Of a DNA stretch of 64,000 nucleotides, positions 26,772 through 36,279 are shown one piece after another. The stretch is from positions 124,001 to 188,000 of the forward strand of contig NZ_JAPZDS010000006.1 of the NCBI RefSeq assembly GCF_029813115.1, in the 5' to 3' direction. Position 1 is the first letter of the stretch. Every line of letters starts with the position of its first letter. This stretch comes from Aureimonas sp. SK2. Lineage in GTDB: Bacteria; Pseudomonadota; Alphaproteobacteria; Rhizobiales; Rhizobiaceae. The translations under genes were made by a program, and so were the position numbers. The notes below the pieces were generated by a model, which had not been told where the DNA came from, searched no databases, and saw only the letters and a list, made by a program, of their open reading frames with translations.

Positions 26772-27187
26772 GCAAGGCCTTCCAGGATGGAGCGGATCAG
26801 CGGCTCGTCGGCGCCGGGAGCGTAGGGAACGGCGGTCTCGAAGCCCCAGACGGGCTTCGGCCAGTTCGGGTCGCCTTCCGAGCGCGCGATCACATGGAGA
26901 TGGAACTGCCGCACCATGTTGCCGAGGGCGCCGAGGTTGATTTTCTCAGGCGCGGTCGCCAGGGCTAGCGCCTGCGACACCATGTTCGCCTCCTCGATCA
27001 ATGTCCGCCGGTCGGCGGGGTCGAGGTCGAACAGCTCCACGATCCCTGCCCGGCGCGGCACCAGGATGAGCCAGGGCCAGCGGGCGTCGCGCATCATGAG
27101 GAGGCGGCAGAGCGGCAGGTCGGCGAGGAACCGCGTGTCCGCTTCCAGGCGCGGATCCAGCGAGAAGGCGAGGGGTTCTGCTTGCAT
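26768..27187 (-). CDS. HIT-domain protein
   Basis: Small nucleotide-binding hydrolase of the histidine-triad superfamily, 139 residues. The triad region reads QFHLHVIAR, so only two of the usual His alternations are present in the H-x-H-x-x core. This is the form typical of the rhizobial HIT-like proteins annotated as diadenosine tetraphosphate hydrolases. WPWLILVPRRAG near residue 40 is also characteristic. It is coupled to nudC (ATGA overlap). The -35 box of the divergent 4.5S RNA promoter overlaps its start codon. Confidence 0.88.
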   Translation of the reverse strand: MQAEPLAFSLDPRLEADTRFLADLPLCRLLMMRDARWPWLILVPRRAGIVELFDLDPADRRTLIEEANMVSQALALATAPEKINLGALGNMVRQFHLHVIARSEGDPNWPKPVWGFETAVPYAPGADEPLIRSILEGLA

Positions 27188-27210
27188 TTCGATGCGTTCT
27201 CCACGATATG
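27182..27210 (+). promoter_or_regulatory. Candidate promoter of the 4.5S RNA gene
   Basis: TTGCAT (27182-27187) and GATATG (27205-27210) are 17 nt apart, and the -10 box ends 7 nt before the first paired base of the SRP RNA (27217). The -35 box overlaps the divergent HIT start codon. The geometry is right, but the boxes are only partial matches to consensus. Confidence 0.5.
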
Positions 27211-27216
27211 GAAGCC

Positions 27217-27312
27217 GGGAGGTTGGTGGTGGACGAGCCGCTCGCCAACCGGGTCAGGTCCGGAAGGAAGCAGCCCCAACGAATCCGGCACGGGTCATCG
27301 TGCCAGCCTCCC
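27217..27312 (+). ncRNA. ffs: Signal recognition particle 4.5S RNA
   Basis: The universal SRP core is present: GGTCAGGTCCGGAAGGAAGC at 27252-27271, followed by AGCC. The ends pair perfectly apart from one G-U: GGGAGGTTGG (27217-27226) with CCAGCCTCCC (27303-27312), giving a hairpin of about 96 nt, normal for bacterial 4.5S RNA. With Ffh it directs membrane proteins to the translocon. Its place just before dnaX-ybaB-recR is conserved in alphaproteobacteria. The true ends may lie a few bases outside. Confidence 0.95.
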
Positions 27313-27519
27313 ACCCTTTCGTCCGGCATCCGGCACTCGGCTGATTCGCCTTCATAGGCGAAGGCGGCCTGGACCGCGAGATGCGGCCTTCCTCCCGATC
27401 CGTCGCCGATTGCCCGACTCGTCGCGCCTGCGACCGCCCGCCGATTGCATCTTGCGAAAAGCCGCGTAGGGTCGCGCCGGCATCGCCCGGCTTCCCGGCC
27501 GGCGGAGCCCCACAGTCGA
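27313..27519. other. Spacer between ffs and dnaX
   Basis: No gene is seen. A 7-bp inverted repeat, TTCGCCT (27345-27351) and AGGCGAA (27356-27362), lies 33 nt after the SRP RNA but has no T-run, so it is not a convincing terminator. The dnaX promoter, if separate, should be here. Confidence 0.5.
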
Positions 27520-29457
27520 ATGGAGCCGATGGCCGAGGATACCAGTCCCCCGACCGCCGCGACGCCCTACCGCGTCCTGGCGCGCAAGTATCGTCCCCGC
27601 TCCTTCGACGACCTGATCGGCCAGGAGCCGATGGTGCGCACGCTCACCAACGCCTTCGAGGCGGGCCGCATCGCGCAGGCCTGGATGCTGACGGGCGTGC
27701 GCGGCGTCGGCAAGACCACGACCGCACGCATCCTCGCCCGCGCCCTGAACTACGAGACCGCGACCATCCATCAGCCGACGATCCACATGATCGAGCCCGG
27801 CATCCACGATCAGGCGATCATGGAGGGCCGGCACGTCGACGTCGTCGAGATGGATGCCGCCTCGCATACCGGCATTGACGACATCCGCGAGATCATCGCG
27901 CAGGTGCGCTACCGACCGGTGTCGGCGCGCTACAAGGTCTATATCATCGACGAGGTCCACATGCTGTCGACGCAGGCCTTCAACGGCCTGCTGAAGACGC
28001 TGGAGGAGCCGCCCGAGCACGTGAAGTTCGTGTTCGCGACCACCGAGATCCGCAAGGTTCCCATCACCGTCCTGTCGCGCTGCCAGCGCTTCGACCTGCG
28101 CCGCGTCGAGCCCGCCACCATGATCGCGCACCTGCGCCGGGTGCTCGATGCCGAGAGCGTGCAGGCCGACGACGACGCCCTGCGCCTCCTCGCGCGCGCC
28201 TCCGAAGGTTCGGTGCGCGACGCGCTGTCACTCACCGACCAGGCGATCGCGCACGGCGCGGGCCATGTCGAGGCGGGCACCGTGCGCGACATGCTGGGCC
28301 TCGCCGACCGGGCGCGCATCGTCACCCTTTTCGAGCTCCTGATGCGGGGCGACGGGTCGGGGGCGTTGCGCGAGTTCGCCGGGCAATACGATTTCGGCGC
28401 CGATCCGCTTGTGGTCCTCACCGATCTCGCCGATTTCACCCATCTCGTGACCTCGCTTCGTTTCGTCCCCGAAACGGCCGGCGACGCCTCGCTCTCGCCG
28501 GTGGAGGTCGAGCGCGGCCGCGATTTCGCCGAGCGCCTGTCGGTGAAGACGCTGTCGGAAGTCTGGCAGATGCTCCTCAAGGCGATCGAGGAGACGCGCG
28601 CGGCCAGCGCGCCGCGCCAAGCCGCCGAAATGGCCCTGATCCGAATCGCCTATGCGACGACGCTGCCCTCGCCCGAAGACATCGCGCGCCTCCTGCGCGA
28701 AGGAGGCGGCCTGCCCACGCCAGCTCCCTCCACCCCGTCGAACGGGCAGGGCGCTCCCCGTGCCGAGGCCCCGAGCGCCTATTCCGCCCCTCCGGCCATG
28801 GCGCCGTCGAGCCCGCCGCCGACGCCGCAGATGCGCGCAAGCGGGCCGACGCTGGCCGCCCGCATGGTCGCTTCCGCGCCGCAGGCCCTGTCGCCCGTCG
28901 CCGCGCCCGCCGTGGTGGTCGATCCCGCCAGCCTCCCGTCCTCCTTGCGCGACCTGGAGAAGCTCGCTGGGGAGCGACGAGATTCGCGCATGAAGGCGTG
29001 GATCCGACGTTACCTGCGCCTCGTGCGCATCGAGCCCGGCCGCCTGGAAATCCAGCTTGCCGACGGCGCCCCCGTCACCCTGTCGGGCGAGCTGACCAAG
29101 AAGCTCTTTGACTGGACCGGCATGCGCTGGGTCGTCACCGTCGCCGGAAAGGGCGGCGGGCAGACGCTGGAGGAAGAGGACGCCGCACGCCGCGCGCGCC
29201 TGATCGCCGAGGCCGAGGCCGACCCGGAGGTCGCCGCGATCCTAGCGGCCTTGCCGGGTGCCAAGGTGCGGGAGGTGCGCCTGCGCGGCGAGCCGGAGGT
29301 CGAAGAGGTCGAAGACGACGCTTCGCCGCTTGCCGAGGACGACGGTCTGCCCGAGCGCATCGACATCGACCCATCGGACCTTGGTTTCGGGGCCGACGAT
29401 GACGACATGGGGGAGGGTGTCGCCTTCGACACCGACGCAGACCCCGAAGACGACTGA
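27520..29457 (+). CDS. dnaX: DNA polymerase III gamma/tau subunit
   Basis: Clamp-loader ATPase that joins core polymerases and helicase at the fork. The 645-residue protein has the AAA+ domain with [19 protein letters not shown], Walker [13 protein letters not shown] and Walker [13 protein letters not shown] Pro-rich linker (about 410-470) and a tau C-terminal domain ending in an acidic tail follow. The zinc module after Walker A has no Cys at all (the stretch [19 protein letters not shown] carries His instead), as is usual in this order. The start may be the ATG at 27520 or 27529; GGAG lies upstream of both. Confidence 0.95.
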   Translation: MEPMAEDTSPPTAATPYRVLARKYRPRSFDDLIGQEPMVRTLTNAFEAGRIAQAWMLTGVRGVGKTTTARILARALNYETATIHQPTIHMIEPGIHDQAIMEGRHVDVVEMDAASHTGIDDIREIIAQVRYRPVSARYKVYIIDEVHMLSTQAFNGLLKTLEEPPEHVKFVFATTEIRKVPITVLSRCQRFDLRRVEPATMIAHLRRVLDAESVQADDDALRLLARASEGSVRDALSLTDQAIAHGAGHVEAGTVRDMLGLADRARIVTLFELLMRGDGSGALREFAGQYDFGADPLVVLTDLADFTHLVTSLRFVPETAGDASLSPVEVERGRDFAERLSVKTLSEVWQMLLKAIEETRAASAPRQAAEMALIRIAYATTLPSPEDIARLLREGGGLPTPAPSTPSNGQGAPRAEAPSAYSAPPAMAPSSPPPTPQMRASGPTLAARMVASAPQALSPVAAPAVVVDPASLPSSLRDLEKLAGERRDSRMKAWIRRYLRLVRIEPGRLEIQLADGAPVTLSGELTKKLFDWTGMRWVVTVAGKGGGQTLEEEDAARRARLIAEAEADPEVAAILAALPGAKVREVRLRGEPEVEEVEDDASPLAEDDGLPERIDIDPSDLGFGADDDDMGEGVAFDTDADPEDD

Positions 29458-29482
29458 ACGCAACCAACAGGGAAGAGCGCGC

Positions 29483-29806
29483 ATGAAGGATCTCATGGGC
29501 ATGATGAAGCAGGCCAAGGCCATGCAGGAGAAGATGCAAGGGTTGCAGGCCGAGATCGCCGAGACCACGGCCTCGGGCCAGGCCGGCGGCGGCGTCGTGT
29601 CCGTGACGCTGAAGGGCACCGGCGAGCTGGTGTCGGTCGAGCTCGATCCCTCGCTTCTCAAGCCCGACGAGAAGGACATTCTCGAGGACCTTCTCGTCGC
29701 CGCCCATGCCGACGCCAAGCGCAAGCTCGACACCGTCATCCAGGAGAAGACCCAGGCGCTGACCGCCGGCTTGCCGCTGCCGCCGGGCATGAAGCTGCCG
29801 TTCTAG
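29483..29806 (+). CDS. YbaB/EbfC nucleoid-associated protein
   Basis: Small dimeric DNA-binding protein of 107 residues. It starts [19 protein letters not shown] and has the family core [19 protein letters not shown], ending in [17 protein letters not shown] precedes the ATG by about 8 nt. It lies 25 nt after dnaX and 67 nt before recR, the conserved dnaX-ybaB-recR order of recombination and replication genes. Confidence 0.94.
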   Translation: MKDLMGMMKQAKAMQEKMQGLQAEIAETTASGQAGGGVVSVTLKGTGELVSVELDPSLLKPDEKDILEDLLVAAHADAKRKLDTVIQEKTQALTAGLPLPPGMKLPF

Positions 29807-29873
29807 TCCTTTCGCATCGTTCCGGGCCGGGCGCCCCGCGTCCGGCTTGCGCTCTTCCGAGGCCGCGCTCTCC

Positions 29874-30479
29874 ATGTCCAAGACCATCGCCGGCCCCGAG
29901 ATCGAGCGGCTGATCCAGCTCCTGTCGAAGCTGCCTGGCCTCGGGCCCCGCTCGGCGCGGCGGGCGGCGCTGCATCTCGTGAAGCGCCGCGAGCAGATCC
30001 TGCGCCCTCTCGGCGACGCCATGGCCGAGGCCGCCGAGAAGGTGCGCGTCTGCTCCAATTGCGGCAACATCGACACGCGCGACCCCTGCACCATCTGCTG
30101 CGACCCCGCGCGCGACCAGACCACCGTGATCGTGGTGGAGGACGTATCGGACCTTTGGGCGCTGGAGCGCGCCAAGGCGCTGAACGCCGCCTACCATGTG
30201 CTCGGCGGCGTCCTCTCGCCGCTGGAGGGGGTCGGCCCCGACGACCTCACCATCCGGCGCCTCGTCGAGCGCGTCGCGGAAGGGACGATCAAGGAGCTGG
30301 TGATCGCGGTGAACGCCACCGTCGAGGGCCAGACCACCGCCCACTACATCATCGACCAGCTCGCCGACCTCGACGTCTCGGTGACGCGGCTTGCCCACGG
30401 CGTGCCGGTCGGCGGCGAGCTCGACTATCTCGACGAAGGCACGCTCTCGGCGGCCATGCGCTCGCGCACGAAGATCTGA
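29874..30479 (+). CDS. recR: Recombination mediator RecR
   Basis: Zinc-containing DNA clamp that, with RecF/RecO, loads RecA at gaps. The 201-residue protein has an HhH segment ([19 protein letters not shown]), a four-Cys zinc finger (VCSNCGNI and PCTICCD) and a Toprim domain ([16 protein letters not shown]). A C-terminal Walker-like segment, [20 protein letters not shown], follows. The ATG at 29874 matches the family start ([14 protein letters not shown]). An in-frame TTG 27 nt earlier is less likely. Confidence 0.95.
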   Translation: MSKTIAGPEIERLIQLLSKLPGLGPRSARRAALHLVKRREQILRPLGDAMAEAAEKVRVCSNCGNIDTRDPCTICCDPARDQTTVIVVEDVSDLWALERAKALNAAYHVLGGVLSPLEGVGPDDLTIRRLVERVAEGTIKELVIAVNATVEGQTTAHYIIDQLADLDVSVTRLAHGVPVGGELDYLDEGTLSAAMRSRTKI

Positions 30480-30539
30480 CCGTTCCCCGCCGCGAGCCCG
30501 ACACAAGCTCCTCTCATTAGCCTTCCGGCAGGACGAGGC

Positions 30540-31781
30540 ATGCCGGGGTTGGGACACATGAAGAGAATCGCTTGGGCGCTGGCCGCCCTTCTGGCCGGCA
30601 GCGGACTGGCGCAGGCGCAGGACGTGCAGGCCGGCTTCCGCGCCTTCCTGCAGAACGACATCTGGCCGGAAGCTCGTGCTGCCGGCGTCTCCCGCCGCAC
30701 CTTCGAGACCGCCTTCGACGGCGTGAAGGCCAACACCAAGCTGCCCGACCTCCAGCTTCCCGGCGATAAGGCCAAGGTCGAGGAGATCAACCGGCAGGCC
30801 GAGTTCCAGAGCCCCACCGCCTATTTCGACGAGGCCAAGATGGCCGCGACCGCCGCGCGCGGCCGCGCCATGCTTCAGCGCCACGCGGCGGTCATCCAGC
30901 GCATCGAGCAGCGCTACGGCGTCCCCGGCCCGATCGTCGTCGCCGTCTGGGGGCGCGAGTCGGGCTATGGCTCGGCGAAGATCCCGCACGACGCCTTCGA
31001 GGTGCTGGGCACCAAGGCCTATCTCGCGCGGCGCAAGGAGATGTTCCGCGCCGAGCTGATCGCGGCCCTCCAGATCGTCGAGGACGGCGACCTGACGGCG
31101 GCGCAGATGAAGTCCTCCTGGGCCGGGGCGCTCGGACAGCCGCAGTTCATGCCGACGAAGTTCCGCAAGCTTGCGGTCGATTTCGACGGCGATGGCCGTC
31201 GCGACATCTGGAACTCGGTGCCGGATACCTTGGCCTCCATCGCCAACTATCTTCGCCAGTCCGGGTGGCAGCCCGGCCGCGACTGGGGCTTCGAGGCGAG
31301 CGTCCCGATGACGGTCTCCTGCACGCTGGAAGGGCCGGACCAGGGGCGCCCGATCGCCGACTTCGCCAAGGCCGGCGTCACCCGCGTCTCGGGCCGCGCC
31401 TTCCCGGCCGGCGAGATGCGCGCCACCGGCCATCTCCTGATGCCCGCCGGCCGCTTCGGCCCGGCCTTCATCGCGACCCCGAATTTCTATGTCATCAAGG
31501 AGTACAACAACTCCGATCTCTACGCCCTCTACATCGGCCATCTGGCCGACCGGATGGGCGGGGCCGGGCCGTTCTCCGGCGACTGGCGCAAGGTCTCGGG
31601 CCTCACCCGCGGCGACGTCGCCCGTCTTCAGGACCGGCTCGTCGCGCGCGGCTACGACGTCGGCAACCCGGACGGTCTCGCCGGCTTCAAGACGCGCCGC
31701 TCGATCGGCGGCTGGCAGGAAAAGGCGGGCCAGCCCGCCACATGCTGGCCGACCAAGGAACTGGCGGCGAGCGTCCGCTGA
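30540..31781 (+). CDS. Lytic murein transglycosylase (MltB family)
   Basis: Periplasmic enzyme cutting the glycan strand of peptidoglycan with formation of 1,6-anhydro-MurNAc. A Sec signal peptide (KRIAWALAALLAGSGLAQAQ) is followed by the SLT_2/MltB domain. The catalytic Glu is in VWGRESGYGS (about residue 140), and ALGQPQFMPTKFRKLAVDFDGDGR is conserved. A C-terminal peptidoglycan-binding segment (about 350-395, DVARLQDRLVARGYDVG) follows. The ATG at 30540 has AGGA 6 nt upstream; the ATG at 30558 would start directly at the signal peptide. Confidence 0.93.
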   Translation: MPGLGHMKRIAWALAALLAGSGLAQAQDVQAGFRAFLQNDIWPEARAAGVSRRTFETAFDGVKANTKLPDLQLPGDKAKVEEINRQAEFQSPTAYFDEAKMAATAARGRAMLQRHAAVIQRIEQRYGVPGPIVVAVWGRESGYGSAKIPHDAFEVLGTKAYLARRKEMFRAELIAALQIVEDGDLTAAQMKSSWAGALGQPQFMPTKFRKLAVDFDGDGRRDIWNSVPDTLASIANYLRQSGWQPGRDWGFEASVPMTVSCTLEGPDQGRPIADFAKAGVTRVSGRAFPAGEMRATGHLLMPAGRFGPAFIATPNFYVIKEYNNSDLYALYIGHLADRMGGAGPFSGDWRKVSGLTRGDVARLQDRLVARGYDVGNPDGLAGFKTRRSIGGWQEKAGQPATCWPTKELAASVR

Positions 31782-31796
31782 ACCCTGCAACGAGAA

Positions 31797-31817
31797 AGGG
31801 GGCCATGGAGGCCCCCT
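31797..31817 (-). terminator. Convergent hairpin between transglycosylase and ppa
   Basis: AGGGGGCC (31797-31804) and GGCCCCCT (31810-31817) form an 8-bp stem with a 5-nt loop. On the minus strand it is followed by TTCTCG, so it mainly serves ppa, though it lies between the two convergent stops. Confidence 0.6.
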
Positions 31818-31842
31818 CGTATCGATCCGGCCGCGGAAAGAC

Positions 31843-32418
31843 TCAGGCGTTTTCCTGGCCGACCGGCGTCTTGTTCTTTTCCGATTCCTTGGCGTTGTCG
31901 TAGCGCTCGACCGCCTCGCGGATCATCTGCTGCGCCTCGGCCGCGCCGGCCCAGCCGCCGATCTTGACCCACTTGCCGGGCTCCAGATCCTTGTAGTGCT
32001 CGAAGAAGTGCTCGATCTGCTTGAGCGTGATCTCCGGCAGGTCGGTGTATTCCGTCACCTTGACGTAGCGCTGAGTCAGCTCGGGCGAGGGGACCGCGAT
32101 CACCTTCTCGTCCAGGCCCTTGTTGTCCTCCATCTTGAGGACGCCGATCGGCCGGCAGTTGATCACGCAGCCGGGGAAGAGCGGGCGCGTCGAGCACACG
32201 AGCACGTCGATCGGGTCGCCGTCGTCCGAAAGCGTATGCGGCACGAAGCCGTAGTTTCCGGGATAGGTCATCGGCGTGTAGAGGAAGCGGTCGACGAAGA
32301 GCGCGCCGGACTCCTTGTCCATCTCGTACTTGATCGGGTGTCCGCCGACCGGCACCTCGATGATGACGTTGATGTCCTCGGGCGGGTTCTTGCCGCGAGC
32401 GATGGCGTCGATGCGCAT
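31843..32418 (-). CDS. ppa: Inorganic pyrophosphatase
   Basis: Family I soluble enzyme hydrolysing pyrophosphate to phosphate, which drives biosynthetic reactions forward. The 191-residue protein shows [19 protein letters not shown] and [20 protein letters not shown] with the Asp-rich metal site (DGDPIDVLV). [17 protein letters not shown] near the C-terminus is also conserved. The start [15 protein letters not shown] matches rhizobial enzymes. A tail of about 15-18 hydrophilic residues ([17 protein letters not shown]) goes beyond the usual length of about 175. Confidence 0.95.
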   Translation of the reverse strand: MRIDAIARGKNPPEDINVIIEVPVGGHPIKYEMDKESGALFVDRFLYTPMTYPGNYGFVPHTLSDDGDPIDVLVCSTRPLFPGCVINCRPIGVLKMEDNKGLDEKVIAVPSPELTQRYVKVTEYTDLPEITLKQIEHFFEHYKDLEPGKWVKIGGWAGAAEAQQMIREAVERYDNAKESEKNKTPVGQENA

Positions 32419-32515
32419 GGAAATCTCCGAGTTGAACTCGGCGGTTCCTATCCAATCGCCGGGCAGGTGGCAATCGACGGCGCACGGAAGGGTGAATGCC
32501 CTCCCGCGACGGGCC

Positions 32516-33022
32516 TCACATGAAGCAGTAGGCGACCTTGTGCAGGGTCTTGCCCTCGAAGGTCTCCGAGCCGGTGGCCACATCGGCCCCGCCCGCCGCC
32601 TCGTAGAAGCGCACCGCGTTCTCGTTGTCGGCGAGCGACCAGACCGCGACGCCTGAAAGCCCGCGGGCGCGCAGGAGCGTGCGGCAGGCGTCGAACAGGC
32701 GGCGGCCGAAGCCGACCCCCTGGAACTCGGGCCGCAGGTAGAGCTCGTAGACCTCGCCGTCGACGCTGAGGCCCCGCGTGCGGTTGCGCCCGACGGTGGC
32801 GTAGCCGACGACCTCGCCGCCATATTCCATGACCAGGATCGTGGCGCGGTTGGCGATGGCGCGCGACCACCAGTCCGGCCCGCGCCGCTCCACCATGGCC
32901 GACAAGGCCCGGTGAGGAACCAGCCCACGGTACGCCGCCATCCAGGATGCGGCATGAACGCACGACAGCGCGCCGGCATCGGCGGCTTCGGCAAGTCGGA
33001 CATCGGCGGCGATCGTCTTCAT
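32516..33022 (-). CDS. GNAT family N-acetyltransferase
   Basis: Acetyl-CoA-dependent acetyltransferase of unknown substrate, 168 residues. The acetyl-CoA loop is in [19 protein letters not shown] (about 96-114, pattern Q-x-x-G-x-G/R). The C-terminal strand [19 protein letters not shown] is typical of the family. It is followed about 100 nt later by ppa in the same direction. Confidence 0.88.
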   Translation of the reverse strand: MKTIAADVRLAEAADAGALSCVHAASWMAAYRGLVPHRALSAMVERRGPDWWSRAIANRATILVMEYGGEVVGYATVGRNRTRGLSVDGEVYELYLRPEFQGVGFGRRLFDACRTLLRARGLSGVAVWSLADNENAVRFYEAAGGADVATGSETFEGKTLHKVAYCFM

Positions 33023-33176
33023 GTCGCGTTAACTATAAACGCGGCCGGACGATCCACCAAATGTGACGAAAATCTGCACGGGGCGGGGAGGGGGCATTCC
33101 ATCGGGGCTTGGTAGCTCGGCCGGACGGGCGCCTCAATGCCCGGCTCGTCAATTCTCGGCGCCATTCACAAGCCGC

Positions 33177-33560
33177 TCACCCGCGGCCGAGAACGCCTAA
33201 GGCCAGCGCCTTCTGGATCCCGGCGAGGTTGGTGCCGCGGGCGAGATTCTGCAGGAAGGGCTGCGGTTGGCCGGAGACCCAGATCCGCAACTCGGCATCG
33301 GCGTCGAAGGAGCCGGCCGTTTCCACTGAGAACATGGTGATCGCGCGGTAGGGGATCGAGTGATAGGCGCGCTTGCGCCCCGTCATCCCCTGCTTGTCGA
33401 TGAGAATCACGCGCCGGTCGGTGAAGACCATCTGGTCGCGCACGATCTGGAAGGCGACTTCGATTGTCTCATTGGGGACCAGCACGGGCTCAAGTTCGCG
33501 GGCGAGCGCTCCGGTGTCGAGGTCGCTGGCAAGGCCCAGCAGGCCGGATAGAAGTCCCAT
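33177..33560 (-). CDS. PH-domain protein (bPH_3/YokE-like)
   Basis: A 127-residue soluble protein with a bacterial PH-like fold. LVPNETIEVAFQIVRDQMVFTDRRVILIDKQG and the following YHSIPYRAITMFSVETAG are the family hallmarks (split here as VFTDRRVILIDKQG and SIPYRAITMFS). Its biochemical role is unknown. It starts 3 nt upstream of the oxidoreductase stop region, so the order on the minus strand is oxidoreductase then PH protein with almost no gap. Confidence 0.85.
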   Translation of the reverse strand: MGLLSGLLGLASDLDTGALARELEPVLVPNETIEVAFQIVRDQMVFTDRRVILIDKQGMTGRKRAYHSIPYRAITMFSVETAGSFDADAELRIWVSGQPQPFLQNLARGTNLAGIQKALALGVLGRG

Positions 33561-33563
33561 GTC

Positions 33564-34589
33564 CTACATCCCTCCTTCCGCCGGCCAGCCGGCGATCACG
33601 GTCTTGCCGAGCGTGCGCCCCGTCTCCGACAGGCGGTGCGCCTCGCGCAGCGTCGCGGCCGAGATCGGGGCGAGCGTGCGCGTGCGGGTCGAGCGGATGC
33701 GCCCGGCGTCGACGAGGCGCGAGATCTCGGCCAGCAGCCGGTGCTGCTCGATCATGTCCGCCGTCTGGAAGACGGGGCGCGTGAACATGTACTCGAAATG
33801 CAGCGACACCGATTTGAAGCGGATGGGCGCGAGGTCCATCTCCGCGCTGTCGATCACGCAGAGGTGGCCGAACGGGCGGATGAGCTGGCCGATATCGGCC
33901 ATGTGGTGCGGCGTCTGCGTGACGCCGAACACGTAGTCCACCGGCCCGACCCCCAGCGCCTCGATCTGCGGTGCCATCGCCTGCGAATGGTCGATCACGT
34001 GGTGGCAGCCGTGATCGAGGGCAAAGGCGCGGCTCTCCTCGCGCGAGGCGGTGCCGACGACGGTGAGGCCTGTCAGTTCGCGGGCGATCTGCGTCGCGAC
34101 CGAACCGACCCCGCCCGCGGCGCCGATCACGAGAAGCGTGCCCTTCTCGCTGAGATCGGGCTGGATGCGGAACCGGTCGAACAGGGTCTCCCAGGCGGTG
34201 ATCGCGGTGAGCGGCAGCGCGGCGGCATCCGCGAAGTCGAGGCTCGAAGGTTTCCGCGCGACGATCCGTTCGTCCACCAGCTGGAATTCCTGGTTGGAGC
34301 CCTGGCGATCCACCGCGCCGGCATAGAACACCGCGTCGCCGGGGCGGAACAGCGTCGCGTCCTCGCCGACCGCCTCGACCACGCCCGCCGCGTCGAAGCC
34401 GAGCACGCGCGGCAGGCGCCGCTCGTCCGCCACGGGGCCGCGCTGCTTGGTGTCCACCGGGTTGACCGAGACCGCTACCACCCGGACCAGGATGTCCCGT
34501 CCCGTCGGCGCCGGACGTTCGAGGTCGAGATCGGCGAGATGCTCGACCGATCTGTCGGGAGGCGACGCCGCGTATCCAACCGCTCTCAT
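33564..34589 (-). CDS. Zinc-type alcohol dehydrogenase-like / quinone oxidoreductase
   Basis: NADPH-dependent medium-chain reductase of the quinone oxidoreductase branch, 341 residues. The GroES-like N-domain contains ILVRVVAVSVNPVDTKQR and LGFDAAGVVEAVG. The Rossmann motif is GAAGGVGSVATQIAREL (about 155-170). No Cys-based structural zinc site is visible, which fits the QOR/ZADH subgroup. The ATG at 34589 matches the family start (MRAVGYAA). The substrate is unknown. Confidence 0.9.
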   Translation of the reverse strand: MRAVGYAASPPDRSVEHLADLDLERPAPTGRDILVRVVAVSVNPVDTKQRGPVADERRLPRVLGFDAAGVVEAVGEDATLFRPGDAVFYAGAVDRQGSNQEFQLVDERIVARKPSSLDFADAAALPLTAITAWETLFDRFRIQPDLSEKGTLLVIGAAGGVGSVATQIARELTGLTVVGTASREESRAFALDHGCHHVIDHSQAMAPQIEALGVGPVDYVFGVTQTPHHMADIGQLIRPFGHLCVIDSAEMDLAPIRFKSVSLHFEYMFTRPVFQTADMIEQHRLLAEISRLVDAGRIRSTRTRTLAPISAATLREAHRLSETGRTLGKTVIAGWPAEGGM

Positions 34590-34760
34590 GCTGCGCTCCG
34601 TGCGTTTGCTCGGCTGACCTATCGCGCATGGGGGCGTCATCAAGATGCCACCCGCAACGCGGTCCGCCCCTGGCCGGCGGCTTTGCGCCGCTACCTGTTA
34701 GGGTTGATCGCACGAGCCGCCTGCTGCACAGCCTGCGGAAGATCGTAAGCAGGAGGAACG

Positions 34761-36200
34761 ATGTCCAAACCATCACCGGAGATTCGCGGCTCTGCCGCCG
34801 ATCTCTTCCCGACCCACGTCCTGGGCCGGCCGGAGGTCCGCGAGCTGCCGCCCGCGCCGGCCAGCACCGGCAAGCTCATCGGGCCGGGCATCGTGGCCGC
34901 CGGCGTCGGTCTCTCGTCGGGCGAGTTCATCCTCTACCCCTATATCGCTTCCCAGGTCGGCATGGCCTTCGTCTGGGCAGCGCTGGTCGGCGTGCTGACG
35001 CAGTTCTTCCTCAACATGGAGATCGAGCGCTACACGTTGGCGACCGGCGAGACGGTGCTGACCGGCTTCAGCCGATTCTGGCGGCACTGGGGCCTCGTCT
35101 TCGCGCTGATGACCTGCTTCGCCAACCTCTGGCCCGGCTGGGCCACGAGTTCGGCCACCATGCTGTCCTATATCGTCGGCGGCGAGCCGCGCTGGATCGC
35201 CATCGGCATGCTTCTGGCCATCGGCCTGATCCTGACGCTCGCGCCGGTGGTCTACGTCATGCTGGAACGCCTGCAGATGGTGAAGGTCGCCGCCGTCGGC
35301 GTCCTGATCCTGATCGCGGCCTTCTTCGTCATCACGGCGGAGGACTGGGCGGCGCTGCCGCAGATCGTCACCGCGGCGACGATCCCGACCGAGCTCGGCT
35401 ACGCGCTTCTTCTCGGCGCGCTGGCCTTCGCCGGCGCTGGCGGCGGGCAGAACCTCTGCCAGTCCAACTGGATCCGCGACAAGGGCTTCGGCATGGGCAA
35501 GTACGTGCCCCGCATCATGAGCCCGGTGACCGGCCAGCCGGAAGCCGCGCCCTCCACCGGCTTCGTGTTCGAGCCGACGGCCGAGAACATGGCGCGGTGG
35601 AACCGTTGGTGGCGCTTCGCCAACTGGGAGCAGCTCCTCACCTTCGTGCTCATCACCTTCGTGACGATCACCTTCACCTCGCTCCTCGCCTACGCCACGG
35701 TCTATGGAACGGAGGGGCTGCCCAACTCCGTCGCCTTCGTCCAGAGCGAGGGGCTGGTGCTGGCCGAGCGCGTCGGTGGCTGGTTCGGGGCGCTGTTCTG
35801 GTTCATCGGCGCCTTCTCGCTGTTCGGCGCGGCCACCGGCATCGTGGACTACACCGCCCGGCTCGCGGCCGACGTGCTGCGCACCTCCTATGTCCGGAAC
35901 GCGAACGAGAGCCGGCTGTATTTCTGGATCGTCTGGACGCTGGTCTCGATCGGCGTGGTGGTGCTGCTCGCGGGCGTCACCCAGCCGCTGGTGCTTCTTG
36001 TCATCTCGGCCTGCACGGGCGGTTTGATGATGTTCATCTATTCGGGCCTGCTGATCCTCCTCAACCGGAGGCTGCTGGTGCCGGAGCTGCGCCCGGGCGC
36101 CGGGCGCGTGGCGGCGCTCCTCTGGGGCTTCCTCCTGTTCGGCTTCTTGTCGGTGCTCACCCTTGGGCAGCAGATTCCGAAGCTCTGGGGCGCCGGCTGA
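34761..36200 (+). CDS. Nramp-related divalent metal transporter family protein
   Basis: Inner-membrane protein of 479 residues with about 11-12 hydrophobic helices and the LeuT-type layout of Nramp proteins. In place of the metal motif DPGN of helix 1 it has GPGIVAAGVGLSSGE (41-55). Helix 6 has AGAGGGQNLCQSNWIRDKG instead of the MPH motif. Canonical Mn2+/Fe2+ transport therefore cannot be assumed; related Nramp-like branches move other ions or are uncharacterised. AGGAGG lies just before the ATG (AGCAGGAGGAACG). It stands alone between divergent and downstream neighbours. Confidence 0.82.
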   Translation: MSKPSPEIRGSAADLFPTHVLGRPEVRELPPAPASTGKLIGPGIVAAGVGLSSGEFILYPYIASQVGMAFVWAALVGVLTQFFLNMEIERYTLATGETVLTGFSRFWRHWGLVFALMTCFANLWPGWATSSATMLSYIVGGEPRWIAIGMLLAIGLILTLAPVVYVMLERLQMVKVAAVGVLILIAAFFVITAEDWAALPQIVTAATIPTELGYALLLGALAFAGAGGGQNLCQSNWIRDKGFGMGKYVPRIMSPVTGQPEAAPSTGFVFEPTAENMARWNRWWRFANWEQLLTFVLITFVTITFTSLLAYATVYGTEGLPNSVAFVQSEGLVLAERVGGWFGALFWFIGAFSLFGAATGIVDYTARLAADVLRTSYVRNANESRLYFWIVWTLVSIGVVVLLAGVTQPLVLLVISACTGGLMMFIYSGLLILLNRRLLVPELRPGAGRVAALLWGFLLFGFLSVLTLGQQIPKLWGAG

Positions 36201-36279
36201 CGCGTCGGCCGGCGGCGCTCCATCGAGTGCCGCCGGCCCCTTGCGGGGATCGATTCCGTCCGGGCACCGTTGGGCCGGT

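Noticed and set aside
27345-27362. Hairpin after the 4.5S RNA as its terminator
   Set aside because: The 7-bp stem is followed by GC-rich sequence and no T-tract, and it lies 33 nt after the RNA end.
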